DNA of 64,000 nt from Rhabditoides inermis. Its lineage: Eukaryota; Nematoda; Chromadorea; Rhabditida; Rhabditidae. Every line of letters starts with the position of its first letter. The stretch's first letter is position 1. A program made the translations under genes and the position numbers. Shown piece after piece: positions 42,551-55,793 of the stretch. The stretch lies in contig CAWZYM010000258.1 in assembly GCA_963966185.1 (NCBI GenBank), forward strand, positions 461,001-525,000. The letters run 5' to 3'. Below the pieces are notes generated by a model. It worked only from the letters and a program-made list of their open reading frames with translations. It was not told where the DNA came from and made no database searches.

Positions 42551-44335
42551 TTAAATCCATTTCACCAACTGGAACTTCCTCTTTCCCCATCCAACCAGCG
42601 AGAGCTGCCCACCGGCAACTCTGTCCACCTCGCTCAACTCTCGGCCAGCATCCGTCTCCTTCTTGCCGTTTAGCTTGAACGCACCCTTGCTGATCAGCTG
42701 CGCCACCGGCTGCTTGTCATTCCGAGTACGTGTCGCCAAATCAGACACAGTACGCACCTGCAATGTCAGAACTCAACCATCTATATCATCACATCAAACA
42801 TTACAACATGAACATAAACTTCTCTATTCACTCACATCAGAAATATTGAGATCAATGACATTGCCGAACAACGAGATGAGAGTATCGGCATCGAGCTTGG
42901 ATAGATCATCAAACGAGCCATTAAAGACGACTCGAGTACACATCTTGGCCTTTTCGAGTCCCGTCTCTCCATGCACCGCTCGAGTCATTTCACTGGCGAG
43001 CGCATCCTGTGCCACCCAACGTCCCAAATTAGACTTGTGCTCGTCAACAACCTAAATATTACATCTATTTCAGATAAAAAACACGAATGAAATTACCTGC
43101 TTGATCTCCTCGAGCGGTCGAAGAGAGAACTGCCAAAGCATGCGCTCCGCCTCCGTGTCATGTAATTGACGGAAGAATTGGAAGAAGGCGTACGGAGAAG
43201 TACGCGAGGCAGACAACCAAACTCCGTTTCCTGAAACGTGATTCTTTAAAAATGTGAAACATGAACAATCACAATGCAATAATTCCACAATTTCCCTCAC
43301 CAGTGCTCTTTCCTAGCTTGTTTCCGGAAGCGTCGGTGACAAGTGGGAGGCACACACCAGCGGCAAAATGATCATCAACGCGACCAATAAAATGAGCGCC
43401 GAGATCGAGGTGGCCGAGCTGGTCAGATCCACCCAACTGAATACAATTTTCACGACAACGACGATATCACAGATCACACCTGGAACCGACATCCGTACAT
43501 CTGCGAAAGTTTGAGCCAGTCATAACTCTGCATGGTCTGGTAGCTGAACTCGGTGAAGGAAACGCCGTTGTTGTCCCGCATGCGTGACTTAATTGCGCCC
43601 ATCCGCAGCATCTCACCTACCCGCAGCGGGCGACACATTCGAAGATACTCAGTCATCGACATCTACAACAAGTTCATATAAACTTCAATAACATTTTATT
43701 TAAAAAAAATCTCACCTTCGAGTACCACTCATTGTTGTTGATGATACGAAGAGGAGTGGAATCAACTGGCAGCATCTCTTGAACATTCTTCGCGATAAAT
43801 GCGATCTGTTCAGTAATCCTGTCCGTGTTGGTCTGCACAAACGAAGTATCAAGCGCCACTCGATCTGAAACAATATATAAAACCAAATGGAAGATCGCAA
43901 TTCACCAGTAGTTTGACCGCTAGGGTCCCCGATAGAAGCAGTAGCTCCGCCGACAATCGCAATAGACTCGCATCCGAAACGAGAACTACGCAACAGATTC
44001 AACAGAATCAGAAGGTTGCCGATGTGCAGACTGTCCGCAGTAGGATCGAATCCCGCATACAACACATTGGGAGCATTTCTGTAACATGCAAATAATATGG
44101 AAATTCGATGAAAAAGTTACCTCAACGACGATAGATGTGTCGTAAGAATATCATTCGGATACGATTTGCAGATCAGCTCTCTTTTTGATAGGTCCTGAAC
44201 AAAGTTCGACAGAAAGCCGTTCGAGACAGTCCCGAAATCCGACTTCTTCGAGGAAGAGGACGTCGCTGTTTCCGTAGAGAATGATCGCTGCACAACCACA
44301 GCCCGTAAACGCAACAACAACAAGTTCTGTCGCAT
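42551..44335 (-). CDS. yars2: Mitochondrial tyrosyl-tRNA synthetase
   Basis: Minus-strand exons from [20 protein letters not shown] (mitochondrial presequence) at 44335 to the stop at 42551. The class I signature HIGN (in [16 protein letters not shown]) replaces HIGH as in bacterial and mitochondrial Tyr[41 protein letters not shown] and KLGKSTG (KMSKS equivalent) follow. The C-terminal S4-like RNA-binding domain reads [16 protein letters not shown] and ends QLVKWI. It charges mitochondrial tRNA-Tyr. It is the first gene of an apparent operon with SDHAF1 and eIF3m. Confidence 0.92.
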
Positions 44336-44775
44336 CTACAAATCAGATTTCTGACTGCTTTCATGAATTTCTGAATTTTCTGAACATGACGAAATTGAGA
44401 ACATCGCGAAAAAACACTCGAAAATAGGTACTTTAGAGAACAAAAAAGCTTTATGATATTAGCAAAGTCGTGTTAGATTTTTTGTATCAACATAACACAA
44501 AACAAATATAACAAAACTTGACAAAACAAAACAAAAATAAAATTTGAAGTTTTGATGTTAAAATGTTCCGACATTACGGCTCTAAATTATAAAAGGTATA
44601 CGTGATTTGAATTATCCCGTACACAACAATTTATACAAATTTTATTTTGTGGATGGTTTTTTTTGTTGTTTTGGTGTTTAGGTAGGTGGTGTTGAATTTC
44701 TGGTTATATATGTCGATATGTCTCCCAATATAATGCTCATATATCTTATCTCCTATAATTATTGTTCACGTTCAG
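44336..44775. other. Divergent promoter region of mitochondrial TyrRS and MetAP1
   Basis: AT-rich 440 bp; no gene. The MetAP1 start codon is immediately preceded by TTCACGTTCAG, a trans-splice acceptor-like site. Confidence 0.6.
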
Positions 44776-47700
44776 ATGGCGGAGACCGCAGTGAAGCTTT
44801 GCGAGGGTGCTGGTTGTGATAAGCCGGCGCAGTTGCGCTGCCCGACGTGCATCAAGATGAAGCTGAAGGACTCGTATTTTTGCGATCAGACATGCTTCAA
44901 GGCCAACTGGTCGTCGCACAAGGACGCTCACGTCGACCCGAACGCGCCCTACAACCCGTGGCCCTACTTCAAGTTCACCGGCGACCTCCGTCCCTTCCGC
45001 CAGTCGCCCAGGTTTGACGTTTCGCCTTGCTGGTGACCTGTGTATTTATGATTGAGTGTGAATAATTTAGGCGTGAGGTGCCGCAGTCGATTCCCCGCCC
45101 CGACTACGCGCTTCACCCCGAGGGAGTCTCGTTCGAGGAGCGCCAGGCCAAGGCCGCCAAGGAAGTCAAGGTAGAGTATTATTCAATCGAATTGAAAATC
45201 TTCTACATGTCAGTAGCAAATTCAAGATTAAAATCAAAAGTTTTTAAATCCGTGCGTTCGCAGGTGCTGGACGACGAGGAGAAGGAGGGTCTGCGCGTGG
45301 CGTGCAAGCTGGGTCGCGAGTGCCTGAACGAGGCGGCGATGGCGTGCGCGGCCGGAGTCACCACCGACGAGCTGGACAGGATCGTGCACGAGGCGGCCAT
45401 CGAGAGGGACTGCTACCCCTCTCCCCTCGGGTCAGTACGCACTTCCCACTCATTCTGCTCTGTTTTCTCTCAAAACTTTTTGCAAAAGCATATGATAGAA
45501 TCTTTATTTTGTCGTGGATAGCTGGATAGAAATCTGTCGTTGTGCGTGTCTTGTCCGCCTGCTCATCTACTGCTGCTGCATTTGCATCTGCTGGCCCTGG
45601 CCCTGCACGTCCTTGGGATGGAAGCCCGCCTCGCGCTTGCCGTAGTAGCCGTATCCGTAGTACGACGGGTAGCCGTAGTAGCTGCCGTAGTAGTCGCCAT
45701 AGCCTCCGTATCCATAACCGCCGTAGCCGTATCCGCCGTAGTAAGGCGAGTAGCCACCGTAGTACTGAAACGTAGGGATATTAGTGATCTGTAGACTAGA
45801 TGTGTAGTGTGTAGTGGATAGTAGTTATGATATCTGTTATCTGGCTGTACTCACGTATTGGGCGGCGGCGTCCTCGACGAGGCAGGCGACGACGGCGAGG
45901 GCGAGGAGGACAGCGAGAAGCTTCTGCATGCTTGGAAGATGTAGATCGACCGAGGGTGATGCTTTCATGATCTCTACTATCGCTTTATATACTCGCTTGC
46001 TGCCTCGTTCAACGCCAGTTTTTGTCGTTTCGTTAAGTTTGCCTGCTGCGGCTGAACTGTCAACTCAACGCAAATAGTAGAGGCGATTGACGATCAGAGA
46101 GCGCGGCGAGGTAGAGTATCGGATGTTTGGAGGTATGCTGATGGTGATTGATGGGGTAATGGTATAATGTTTGTTCACGTGGACTCTGTGCCAGGCGGCG
46201 GCGTTCCGGAAAGAGGGAGATATTTTTGGAACAGTCAACAAGTCATCTCAACTACTGATTTGTGATAGAAAACATTGCGTTAATGTTGTGTGAGTATTAG
46301 TATGTTGTGTTTGCAGCTACTACCGCTTCCCGAAGAGCTGCTGCACGTCAGTGAACGAGGTGATCTGCCACGGAATCCCCGACGGCTACAAGCTCATCAA
46401 CGGCGACCTCTGCAACGGTATGGAATAGTTTATTCATAAGTTGTTATGACATACACAAATCGAACAAGGAATTAGTACAGTTACGGTTTCGAATTGTTTG
46501 TCTTCGATTGGCGGAGATTCACGTTCTTGTATGTATGTCTTGTCTTTCTTGTCTAACGCGTCCATCTTCATGTTGCAGTCGATGTAACCGTCTATCACCG
46601 CGGCTTCCACGGCGATCTCAACGAGACGTTCTTTGTCGGCGACAAGGTGCGTTGTTTTATATAGTCTGTCAAGGGGCTGACACAAGGGTTCTTTTTTTAC
46701 CTACATGTAAATTGGTATGTCCCATAATTTGTGTAAGATGTTAAAGGATTTATCCGGACAATGCAATCTTGCCTGATCTTCAGGTTGGGGTCGCTTTTGT
46801 TCTCGTCAATGAAACCTTCTTTTGAAATTGTATAAACGTGGGAAAATTGTTTGTATTTTTCACAATTTTTCCACGCAAACAGAACTTCAAAATTCATCTT
46901 CATTGAAGAAAACGAATGCGACCCCATCCTGAAGATCAGGGAATGATACATCGTCCGGATACATCCTTTAATAGACCTCGAGTGTTGGAATACTGACATC
47001 ATCGTCCAGGTTCCCGAGGAGTCGCGCAAGCTCACGCAGGTGACGTGGGAGTGTCTTCAGCAGGCAATCGATATTGGTGAGTGCTGACATGGGTAGTGTT
47101 TCATCACACACTCGCTGATCCGAATGAAACTTGTACCGTACGTACTCTAGGGTACACCATGTCGAAACCAAGTTTCACTTTTTTCGGAGCGACCATACGT
47201 TTTGAGTTATTACGTTTCAAAGTTTTGAACGCTTAAGCGTGTGAGCTGTTTTTGCGCGTCGTCTCTCATTTCGCTCTGGCTCGGAACGAGCCGATGTGGT
47301 CTAGTGGCGAGAGCGTGCGCCTCCCAATCCGGAGGCGCTGGTTCTATGCCAGTCGCTGCCAAACCAGTAATTTTCGAAACTGCATGTTATGTTTTCATTC
47401 AAAGTCGGTCAATCTGTGAAACTTGGGTTTCATGTTGACTAATCTTCAGAAACGGAGTATTTTCATTGCTGATTTAAAAAAAACTTTAATTGTATTTCTT
47501 GCCATTGAACTCTGTCATGTGCCGCGCGAAAGTACAAGTCCGGCGATGGCTGGCAAAAGTTTTGGCAGCGACTGGCATAGAACCAGCGCCTCCGGATTGG
47601 GAGGCGCACGCTCTCGCCACTAGACCACATCGGCTCGTTCCGAGCCAGAGCGAAATGAGAGACGACGCGCAAAAACAGCTCACACGCTTAAGCGTTCAAA

Positions 47701-48873
47701 ACTTTGAAACGTAATAACTCAAAACGTATGGTCGCTCAGAAAAAAGTGAAACTTGGTTTCGACATGGTGTATCCTAGAGTACGTACGGTACAAGTTTCAT
47801 TCGGATCAGCGAGTGTGTGGTGAAACACTACCCATGTGAGTATGTTTGTTCCTTTCATCGTATCAGGTTGTAGTGCGTCCGGGAGTGAAGTTCCGCGAGA
47901 TTGGCAACGTGATCGAGAAGCACGCGAAAAAGAACGGATTCTCGGTGGTGCGCACCTTCACCGGACACGGCATCCACAGGTGAGGGGAGGGAGGGGCAGG
48001 GGAAACGGTAGATCCATACTATCGGAAAATTCGAAAAAAAAAGAATTTCTCACATTTTCTTTTTTTAATCAGCTGGACGCTATATTTTTTGCTTTGCAGG
48101 CTCTTCCACACTGCGCCCACCATTCTCCACTACGGAAGTGAGTTGTTTCGTTGCTGGTGGTGCTGATAAGGTTACTGTAGCTGGGCCGTTGTAGTGCCGT
48201 ACTCGGAAATGTTCATGTGGCAAGTGCTGTCGTGGACCGGACTAGTCACTGAAGCCGGTACGCGCACGAGAATTCTCACCTTCACAGCCAGCTTTCGTTC
48301 ACATATCCTTTGTTCTTATGTTCCTTGTGAGCATTATTGATAGTGGTGGAGACTTTCAATAGGATTCGATAACTTTCGCTTATTCGCTATATTTGCGGTG
48401 CGCGCTTGTTGAGAGAATAATGTACATTGCAGAGAACAACTCTACGGGTGTGATGAAGGCGGGCAACGCGTTCACCATCGAGCCGATGATCAACGCCGGC
48501 AGCCACCACGACGACCGCTGGCCCGACGACTGGACCGCCGTCACGGTGAGCCAGAGGGGGGGGGGGAGGTGATAGATTCAGGAAAATGGTTCAGTTCTAG
48601 AATGATGTGTTGGTGAGTTGGTGTGCGATAACGACAGTTTGACATTGCGTTGAAATGTTTGTTATGTCTGGGATTGCCTCGTTTGTTTTTTTTCGGGTTG
48701 TAAACGCGCGGCGCCTGATGAGCATTCTTCCCTTCTCCTTTCCCATCTTTCTTTCCCCCTCTCTCGCAGGTATGTTCTCTAGCCCCTTCTTTTCCACCTT
48801 GCTGTTTCGATCTGACCTGCTCGGTCTACCGGTTTCCTGCGTAGAAGGAGAGAGCGTGAATCAACACGCACGC

Positions 48874-48915
<42 letters not shown>

Positions 48916-48992
48916 CCATTGCCGTCACCTTTCACCTTTCTCCCTCTAGGTGCTTGCCATTGTCACATGTGTCAATGTCGACACGAAAAGTT

Positions 48993-49026
<34 letters not shown>

Positions 49027-49837
49027 TGAGAGAGAGAACCAATCAAGTTTGTTGCATTGTGCAATGGACAGTGTTGCCAGCTGAAAGAAAATAGAAAATT
49101 ATGCATGACCTTGACAGTAGGACGCATGACTTATGAATTGAATGAAAACATGAACATGTATCTGTCGGATCACTCTCGGACTCTTGCTCTCGCTGAATGA
49201 GAAAGTGGCAATTCGAAAAGCGTGTTGCTATTGAACTCGTTAGGGGTCTCGTGTGTTGGTTTGGATGGACTGATGCGGATTCCTCCACCCATACCCATCA
49301 CCGGGTTTCCCCATCATAGGATGATGATTGATGACGAATGTCGATTGACGGTGAATCATTCTCTGCCAGCTTTGGCGAGCGGCATTTGATACTTGTGAAA
49401 GAGGCAATACCTGTCTAGCTTTCGTGTGTCTGTCTGACGTCTCGCTCCTGTCTCGTTCATTCTTGCGCAATTCGATGGCCCGTATCGTCAATCGTCGCGA
49501 GTTTTTGGCGTTCGCCCCCGCATCACATTTCCAAAATCTGGCTAATCCTGATTTTTGTCGCTGCAATTGTGTGTGCGTTCATCGACCCGGATCGGGTACG
49601 AATTTTTGGTTTTCGGACGGAAACTCGTGTTAGATGGATGGGGGAACATGGAATATGGGGTTTGGCACGTGAGGACAATCAAACTCGTCAATGTAACGTA
49701 TTTTACAGGCCGATGGCAAGCGCTCTGCGCAGTTTGAGCAGACTCTTCTGGTGACGGACAACGGGTGCGAGGTTCTCACCCAGAGGACCGGCAACAAGCC
49801 CTGGTTCATGGATTCCATCGACAAGTTCTACTCCTAA
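44776..49837 (+). CDS. metap1: Methionine aminopeptidase 1
   Basis: Exons spread over 5 kb. The N-terminal MYND-like zinc finger reads [19 protein letters not shown] and [19 protein letters not shown]. The catalytic pita-bread fold includes [20 protein letters not shown], the metal ligands of [20 protein letters not shown] (two Asp), the His of TGHGIHRLFHTAP, the Glu of [10 protein letters not shown], and the final Glu in [17 protein letters not shown]. It ends in SIDKFYS. It removes initiator Met from nascent proteins at the ribosome. Introns host an antisense small secreted-peptide gene (45567-45929), a long-TIR MITE (47088-47836) and CT/GA arrays. The ATG directly follows an AG, suggesting trans-splicing. 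Confidence 0.93.
45567..45929 (-). CDS. Secreted GYG/YGGY-rich peptide, nested antisense in a MetAP1 intron
   Basis: Two exons, 45929-45855 and 45764-45567, joined in phase, give 90 residues. [20 protein letters not shown] is a signal peptide. The mature part is mostly Tyr and Gly ([20 protein letters not shown] ...), then [20 protein letters not shown] and a Gln-rich tail. A KR dibasic site could allow processing. Composition resembles nematode NLP-type YGGW/GYG peptides made in the epidermis against fungi, or a cuticle peptide; which one cannot be decided. It lies wholly in the intron after the YPSPLG exon of MetAP1, on the other strand. Confidence 0.8.
47088..47836. mobile_element. 749-bp MITE with about 280-bp inverted arms holding a tRNA-like sequence
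   Basis: Termini CATGGGTAGTGTTTCA and complement TGAAACACTACCCATG, flanked by TGA on both sides (47085-47087 and 47837-47839). Arms 47088-47373 and about 47562-47836 are near-perfect inverted copies. Each holds a tRNA-like run with A-box-like TGGTCTAGTGG (47297-47307), an anticodon-arm-like CCTCCCAATCCGGAGG and B-box-like GGTTCTATGCC (47340-47350). No transposase frame. It is in an intron of MetAP1 and shares its terminal and target-site pattern with the MITE at 8609. Confidence 0.88.
48876..48910. repeat. (CT)n in a MetAP1 intron, with (GA)n at 48992-49034
   Basis: A CT array and, about 80 bases on, a GA array in the same intron; together they could fold back on each other. Confidence 0.85.
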
Positions 49838-50077
49838 ACGACTCGTCCCTAGACGTCGATGTTCATTGTTGTTATCCCATTAGATCTATATGCATAGTAT
49901 ATCTATGAAATGTTGTATTGCACGTGTGCGCGGTATCCGCTCCTTCTACTCCTTTGATGATCATAATGTGTTGGTTGTTGTGTTGTTACATTATATCGAG
50001 TTTCGAGTTGGATGAATGATATTGGTTGGCTGTGTTCTCGCCATGTGGCTGTGTCTGGCCGCGCCCCGCCCCCTTCA
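49838..50077. other. Intergenic, MetAP1 to tyrosinase
   Basis: 3' flank of MetAP1 and 5' flank of the tyrosinase gene. No further gene. Confidence 0.5.
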
Positions 50078-51457
50078 ATGTTCCTACTGCTAGTGTTTCT
50101 CTCGGCTGCGCGGGCCTTCCACGGCGATGCCCAGCTGTACCCCGAGGCCGGGCCCGTACGCGATCCCGAATGCGGCGACCTGGACACGAGCAATTTCATA
50201 TCGGCACAACAGGAGGATTTTGTATGCGACCACAGGCGGCACTGGATAATGGAGAGGGACAGGCGGGAGCGAGTGGACAAGACTGGTGGGAGATGGAGAG
50301 AGAGGAAGAGAGAGAGAGAGAGGGGAAGTGACGTGATGTGTTGTAGATGCGCAACGCGAGTACCTCTCCGAGATTGAGAGGTGCACGCGTATGAACTGCG
50401 TGCAGGAGAAGGAGGCGAGAAGAAAGGTGCTTTATTGATTTTTTTAAAGCATAAATTGTGTTTCAATGTTATTTCTCGTTCACTAAATCACGAACATTTA
50501 GCAAAGTTAAAAGTTAATGTGATTGTGATTAAGAGACGCTGCGATAGCGGAACTTGGATTGAATTGAGTCGATTGTTGATGTGAGTGCCGGTGAGACGGC
50601 AAAGAGGGGCTAGATTCTGTGATCCACACTGAGCGTCGCCTGCAGAAGCGTGCGACGGCGAAGGTGATTCGGAAGGAGATCCGGATGATGACCGACCACG
50701 AGAGGGAGCAGCTCATGCGAGCAATGAACGCGCTCAAAGAGACGCAGGTCAGCTCTTTTTTGTTTATGGTTTCTGGATGACGATGAAATGTGCTCAAGGT
50801 CTGGTTGGGTGGCTTTTTTTCTTGATGATTACATAGATGGTGTGTGTGTGTGTGTGTGATGAAACCTTCGTGTTTGAATGTTTGTTGTAAGCTATTCTAC
50901 GATCACCTTATCGTCTTACTAGGTTCTCTTACGTGGATTGTTGAATGATCATTTTGATTCTTATCGATAGCGTTCAGTAGTTGAAATTGAGAGCCTCTGG
51001 TTTTCCTGTACGATTGCCTTGAATATCACTTTTCGCACGCGTCCACCCGTTTTCTCCTGATTTCCTGCCAGAATTTTTCTTGTTAGACCGGTGAGGTAGA
51101 CAGAGCAATATATTGATTATCAGTAGTATCGTTATTGTCTAATTGCAACATAGGGTTTTGCTGATTCACCAAACCAACTTTAATTACAGTAAGTCTGTCT
51201 AGGTGGACAACATTACTGCTTGGGACCTGCACACTCTCGTTCACTATCCCGACTCGGCTCCGGGTGAGGAATTCGACGTTTTTTTTCTCGATGTTGGTTC
51301 TTGCACGTCCTTTCCGCGCCCGCGTTTCGCACTTTTGCAGCGTGATTTATGTCGGTGTACTTTTTTGCGGCATAAGTTTCTTGACTATAACAGTGTGATT
51401 GTGTGTGGCATGATGCGATTTTACTTGCAACTCTCTCTCTCTCTCTTTCTCTCTCTT

Positions 51458-51525
<68 letters not shown>

Positions 51526-52104
51526 TCTCTCTCTGTTTCGTTCTCTTCCTCTACCGGTTTACACCCTCATTGGCATTCTATGATTGAGTAATGGCGAAAG
51601 AAACGCGTGATTCAGAAATGGGCAATCAAAAGACGGCTGGGACACGCCCTGCCAGTGGAAAAGAGAACGAAAGAGATAGATAGAAAGAGAGAGAACGAGA
51701 TTAGCTGAATTGGTCAGATCGATATCAATTACTGTGAGGAGAGACAGAGACACTGTGACAGCTGATCACTGATCGCGTCATTAATCATCCGGCGGCTACT
51801 GGTATCGTGAAACAGTGCTCGCCAGACCACGCCCGGATGTAGATGGAAAGCAGCGAGAAGGCAATGAGAGGACAATTGCAGGCGCTCACTGGGGCCCGGC
51901 GTTCCTGCCGTGGCACAGGGAGTTCCTGCGGCAGTTCGAGATCGCTCTGCAGAAGGAGGTGCCCTCGGTCACCCTGCCCTACTGGGACTCGACCCTAGAT
52001 GAAGGTGAGCTGCTCATTATCTTTCATTTCTTTCAGAAGATCATTCGCTGCTAGAAAAGTGAAGCTGGTCGCATTGATCGGAAGCGGCGCGAACACATTG
52101 ATTG

Positions 52105-52178
<74 letters not shown>

Positions 52179-54368
52179 GTCGATTCGCTTGTCGGTCATA
52201 TTTCCGAGCACTCGACGCTCTCTCTCTTTCTCGCTGACCGCGGAACGTACACAAATTCAACGGGTTTTACGAATCGCTAGACGTCCGAAAAATCTAGCTC
52301 GAATTACAGTGTTGCTAGCGGTTTTTGCTCGGAGCGAAACCGGTGCGCGAGCGAGGATCGGAGGCGCGAATTGAATGGACGCGCACGCTGACCCCTTCTG
52401 ATTTAGGCGCGTACAATATGGGAAGGAAGAAGACTTTCACCCGTTCCCTGCGGATACAAAGAACCAGTTGGCAAGCCGCTTTATGCGCGAGGCTGTGTAT
52501 GTGTGTGTGCGTGAGAAGGGCTATATACTGTGCTGCTGACTTTTTCTGCAGGGTAGAGGAGTAGTCGGTAGTAGTCAGCGAGGGTTGTGGCAAATCTTTT
52601 TTCGTTGCGTTTTTGTTAAGTTTGAAATAACACATCGGCAGACTCGAAAACACGATTGCTACTTTCACCATCTAGTGTAAATGCAACAAAGTGCACTATA
52701 GTACGGTAGTGGGTCACCGGAAGTGGCGCGTCCTTGGTCTCACTGGAAATGCCAGAAAAGTGGGCAGATGTGGTCTGCTTATGTGGGCAGCTGCAGTACT
52801 TCTGGGCAATATGATCAGTGAAATCGACGAAAGAGCACAACTTTGAGACCTAAGTTATAGTTCATAGTTACAGTACAAACAAATTGTTAATTTCTTAACG
52901 TTTATAAAAACTCTCTGGTTTTTTTTATTGCTTCGATCTGCTCCATTTGACTTGCAAATGACCCTCATTTTCCTGAAAATCATACCGCCAAACGCGCGAG
53001 TTGCGCTGTCGAATGATCCCACGCGGACCGATATGCGCGACCAAATGCGATGAAATGCTGTATCGAAACGATGCGACTAGTGAACAAGCGAACGGGAGGA
53101 ACGCCCTATTCATATTTGAAATGATCACACAACAATGAGAGATGGCTTGCAGGACTGCCTGATCCGGCGGACTCTGTGCTGTGGTCGGACAACTTCCTGG
53201 GCAATGGCAATGGCTACGTGCGCACCGGGCCGTTCGCCGACTGGAACACAAACGTCCTCATGCCGCTCTCGCAGATACCCGTGCAGAGACTGTACAGGTG
53301 CGTTCCTACCTTTTTTGGGGATTGTCAAGACAAATCGGATTCATTAAGACATCTGTTAGGCAATCGTCCGGCCACGCAATCTAATACTAATCAATTCAGG
53401 TCAACCGGAGGTCGCTCCACTGATAGGCTGATGACGCCAAAGGACGTGGAATGGGTGAGGATCGCAACCTCTCTCCATCCTTTACGAGATCGTCTGTTTA
53501 GGTGACGTCGCGCGCCAACTTTTCGCAGCTCACCTTCTGCCACGACAAGACGTTCGAGAGCATCCACGGCTTGTCGCACGTCTGGGTCGGCGGATTCATG
53601 TTCGTCATACGGTGAGTCGGTTTTTTCTTTGCTTCGTTTACGTAGAGACCATTTCTGTCATAGTGTGTGAGCTTTGGTTTTAACCGTGCGCGTCTCGCGT
53701 GGCGCGCGCTTTTCCGCATAGCTGACTCTCCATTGCCTGCCTTTATCTCAACAGCACGCTATCAAACTATAACTGTGCAGGGGATTCATGTAAGACCTCT
53801 GACTCTCAATTACAACGTGAAATGCTAGACGTGATTCAGGACTGTCACTGATTGCAGGGTGTCGCCGAACGACCCGGCCTTCTACATGCACCACGCGTTC
53901 GTCGACCATCTGTGGGAGCAGTTCCGGCAGAAGCAGCAGACGAGGTGGCAGAGGGCAAACGACTACGCTGATGTGAGTAGAGAGAAGTAGACGACGTTGG
54001 GCGTGTGTTTCAGAAGACGTGCAACCGGCTGCACCACAAGCACGCGCAGATGAAGCCGTTCCAGCTCATCAACAAGGACGGCCTCAGCAACCGATACACC
54101 GACGAGTGGTGGGTTCATAGGATTTTTAGTTTTGAAAAAAAAGAATGGCGATAACGAATAAAGGTTTGACATGATTTGAAAAAAACAAACCGCGCATCTG
54201 ATCCACGCAATGTGGCCAGCATCGGGTTTGAACGAATGACTGTTTTTTTGTATTGAAGTCATTATACGCAGGTACGAATACGAAGCGATCGAGCATTGCT
54301 CGCCCGGCAACGAGATCTGCCCCTCGCCGTACTACTTCTGCGACACGGCAGCGTGGAGGTAGGCACGA

Positions 54369-54421
<53 letters not shown>

Positions 54422-55745
54422 AACCCCTCCTCCCTCTCTCTCTCTCTCTCTCTCCCTCTCCCTCTCTCTCTATGCCTGTTTCTTCCAGATGCCGCAGCAA
54501 GATCGTTCTCGGCGGCAACTGCACGGGTTTCGAGAGCTCGCAGATCTGCCACAATTCCGTCTGCGTGCACGTATATCGGAAATTCCTTTCTTGTCGCTTG
54601 TTTCAACGCTAGAGTTTCCCTTTCAGGGTCGGTGCGAGCTGCCGCCGCGCATTCGCGCCGCGATGCGCAACCGACTCGAGCAGTTCGAGAACCCCATCGT
54701 GTACGTTTACTACTATAGATTTGTGACCGTTTCGGCAGCAGCGCGCTAGTCATGCCACTTCCGTCCAGGCTGTGCAGTGGGCTGTGAGAGCGAGCAGAGC
54801 GAGCAGAGCGCAACGGCTCATTTCACACCAGTCGGCCAGAAAGCACGAAAATGCACGAAAAAGTCTGCCGGTGAACAGCCGTCTATATTTTTTTTCGCAC
54901 GCAAAGCCTCGCGCTGTGAGTAATATCAGAGGAACTCAGAAAAGGTTCGATAAAATCGGGAAAACTGCCGGTTCAACATTTATGCGAGAACGCTCGGGCT
55001 TAGATTTCAACGGAACATGTGCTTGTGTGATGAGTGATGGTAGATAGTGTGATAGTGTGAACTCCATATTGCCGGAAGCTTGAGAAAGATGAAAAGGCTC
55101 TGGCGCTGTACAGGACCGTTGCTGGTTCGCTGACCGAAAGTTGTTCCCATTTGAGTGTGTGTATGATATTTTCTTCCGTTTATGGTATACAACTGTATGA
55201 ATGATTAGTGTTGTTCAGCGGTCCCGTGGTGTGGACGAAGACGGTGCTGGTGGATGCGCAAGGCCGCGGCGTCGCCGACGAGACGGCACGGGTGACAGTG
55301 AGGCAGGAGGGAAGGGGCGAGACCACCGTGTTCATGCAGAACAACACCGCCTTTCCCGAGCTGCCGGTGAGTGCTGGAAGTCTTTTCCGGAAGTCTTGAG
55401 TAGGGAAGTGACAGCGACACACACCGTGAGTATGACTCTCTTTCTCGCAGGGTATGCTGTACGTGCCCCTGCCGCGTCCGTCGGCCGACCCGCTCACAGT
55501 GACCCTGGAGGCGCGGGACGGACACGGCCGCTACTGCCAGGCGTACTGCTACAATGCCACCGTTGAGAGGTACCAGGTGCGTGCTCGCCAGTATCAACAA
55601 TACGAGTTTGCCAGACGACGATGCTAACCTTATATATTTTGTGGTATATTGCGCATGTTTCACCAGATTTTGCTGGATTTGGAAACAGCGTACTTGATAT
55701 AAGTACTAGTAATATTGAAGATTATAGATAAGAGAAAGGAAGAGA

Positions 55746-55793
<48 letters not shown>

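Noticed and set aside
47241..47438. Coding frame repeated at 47486-47683 on the other strand
   Set aside because: Identical peptides on opposite strands arise from the inverted arms of the MITE.
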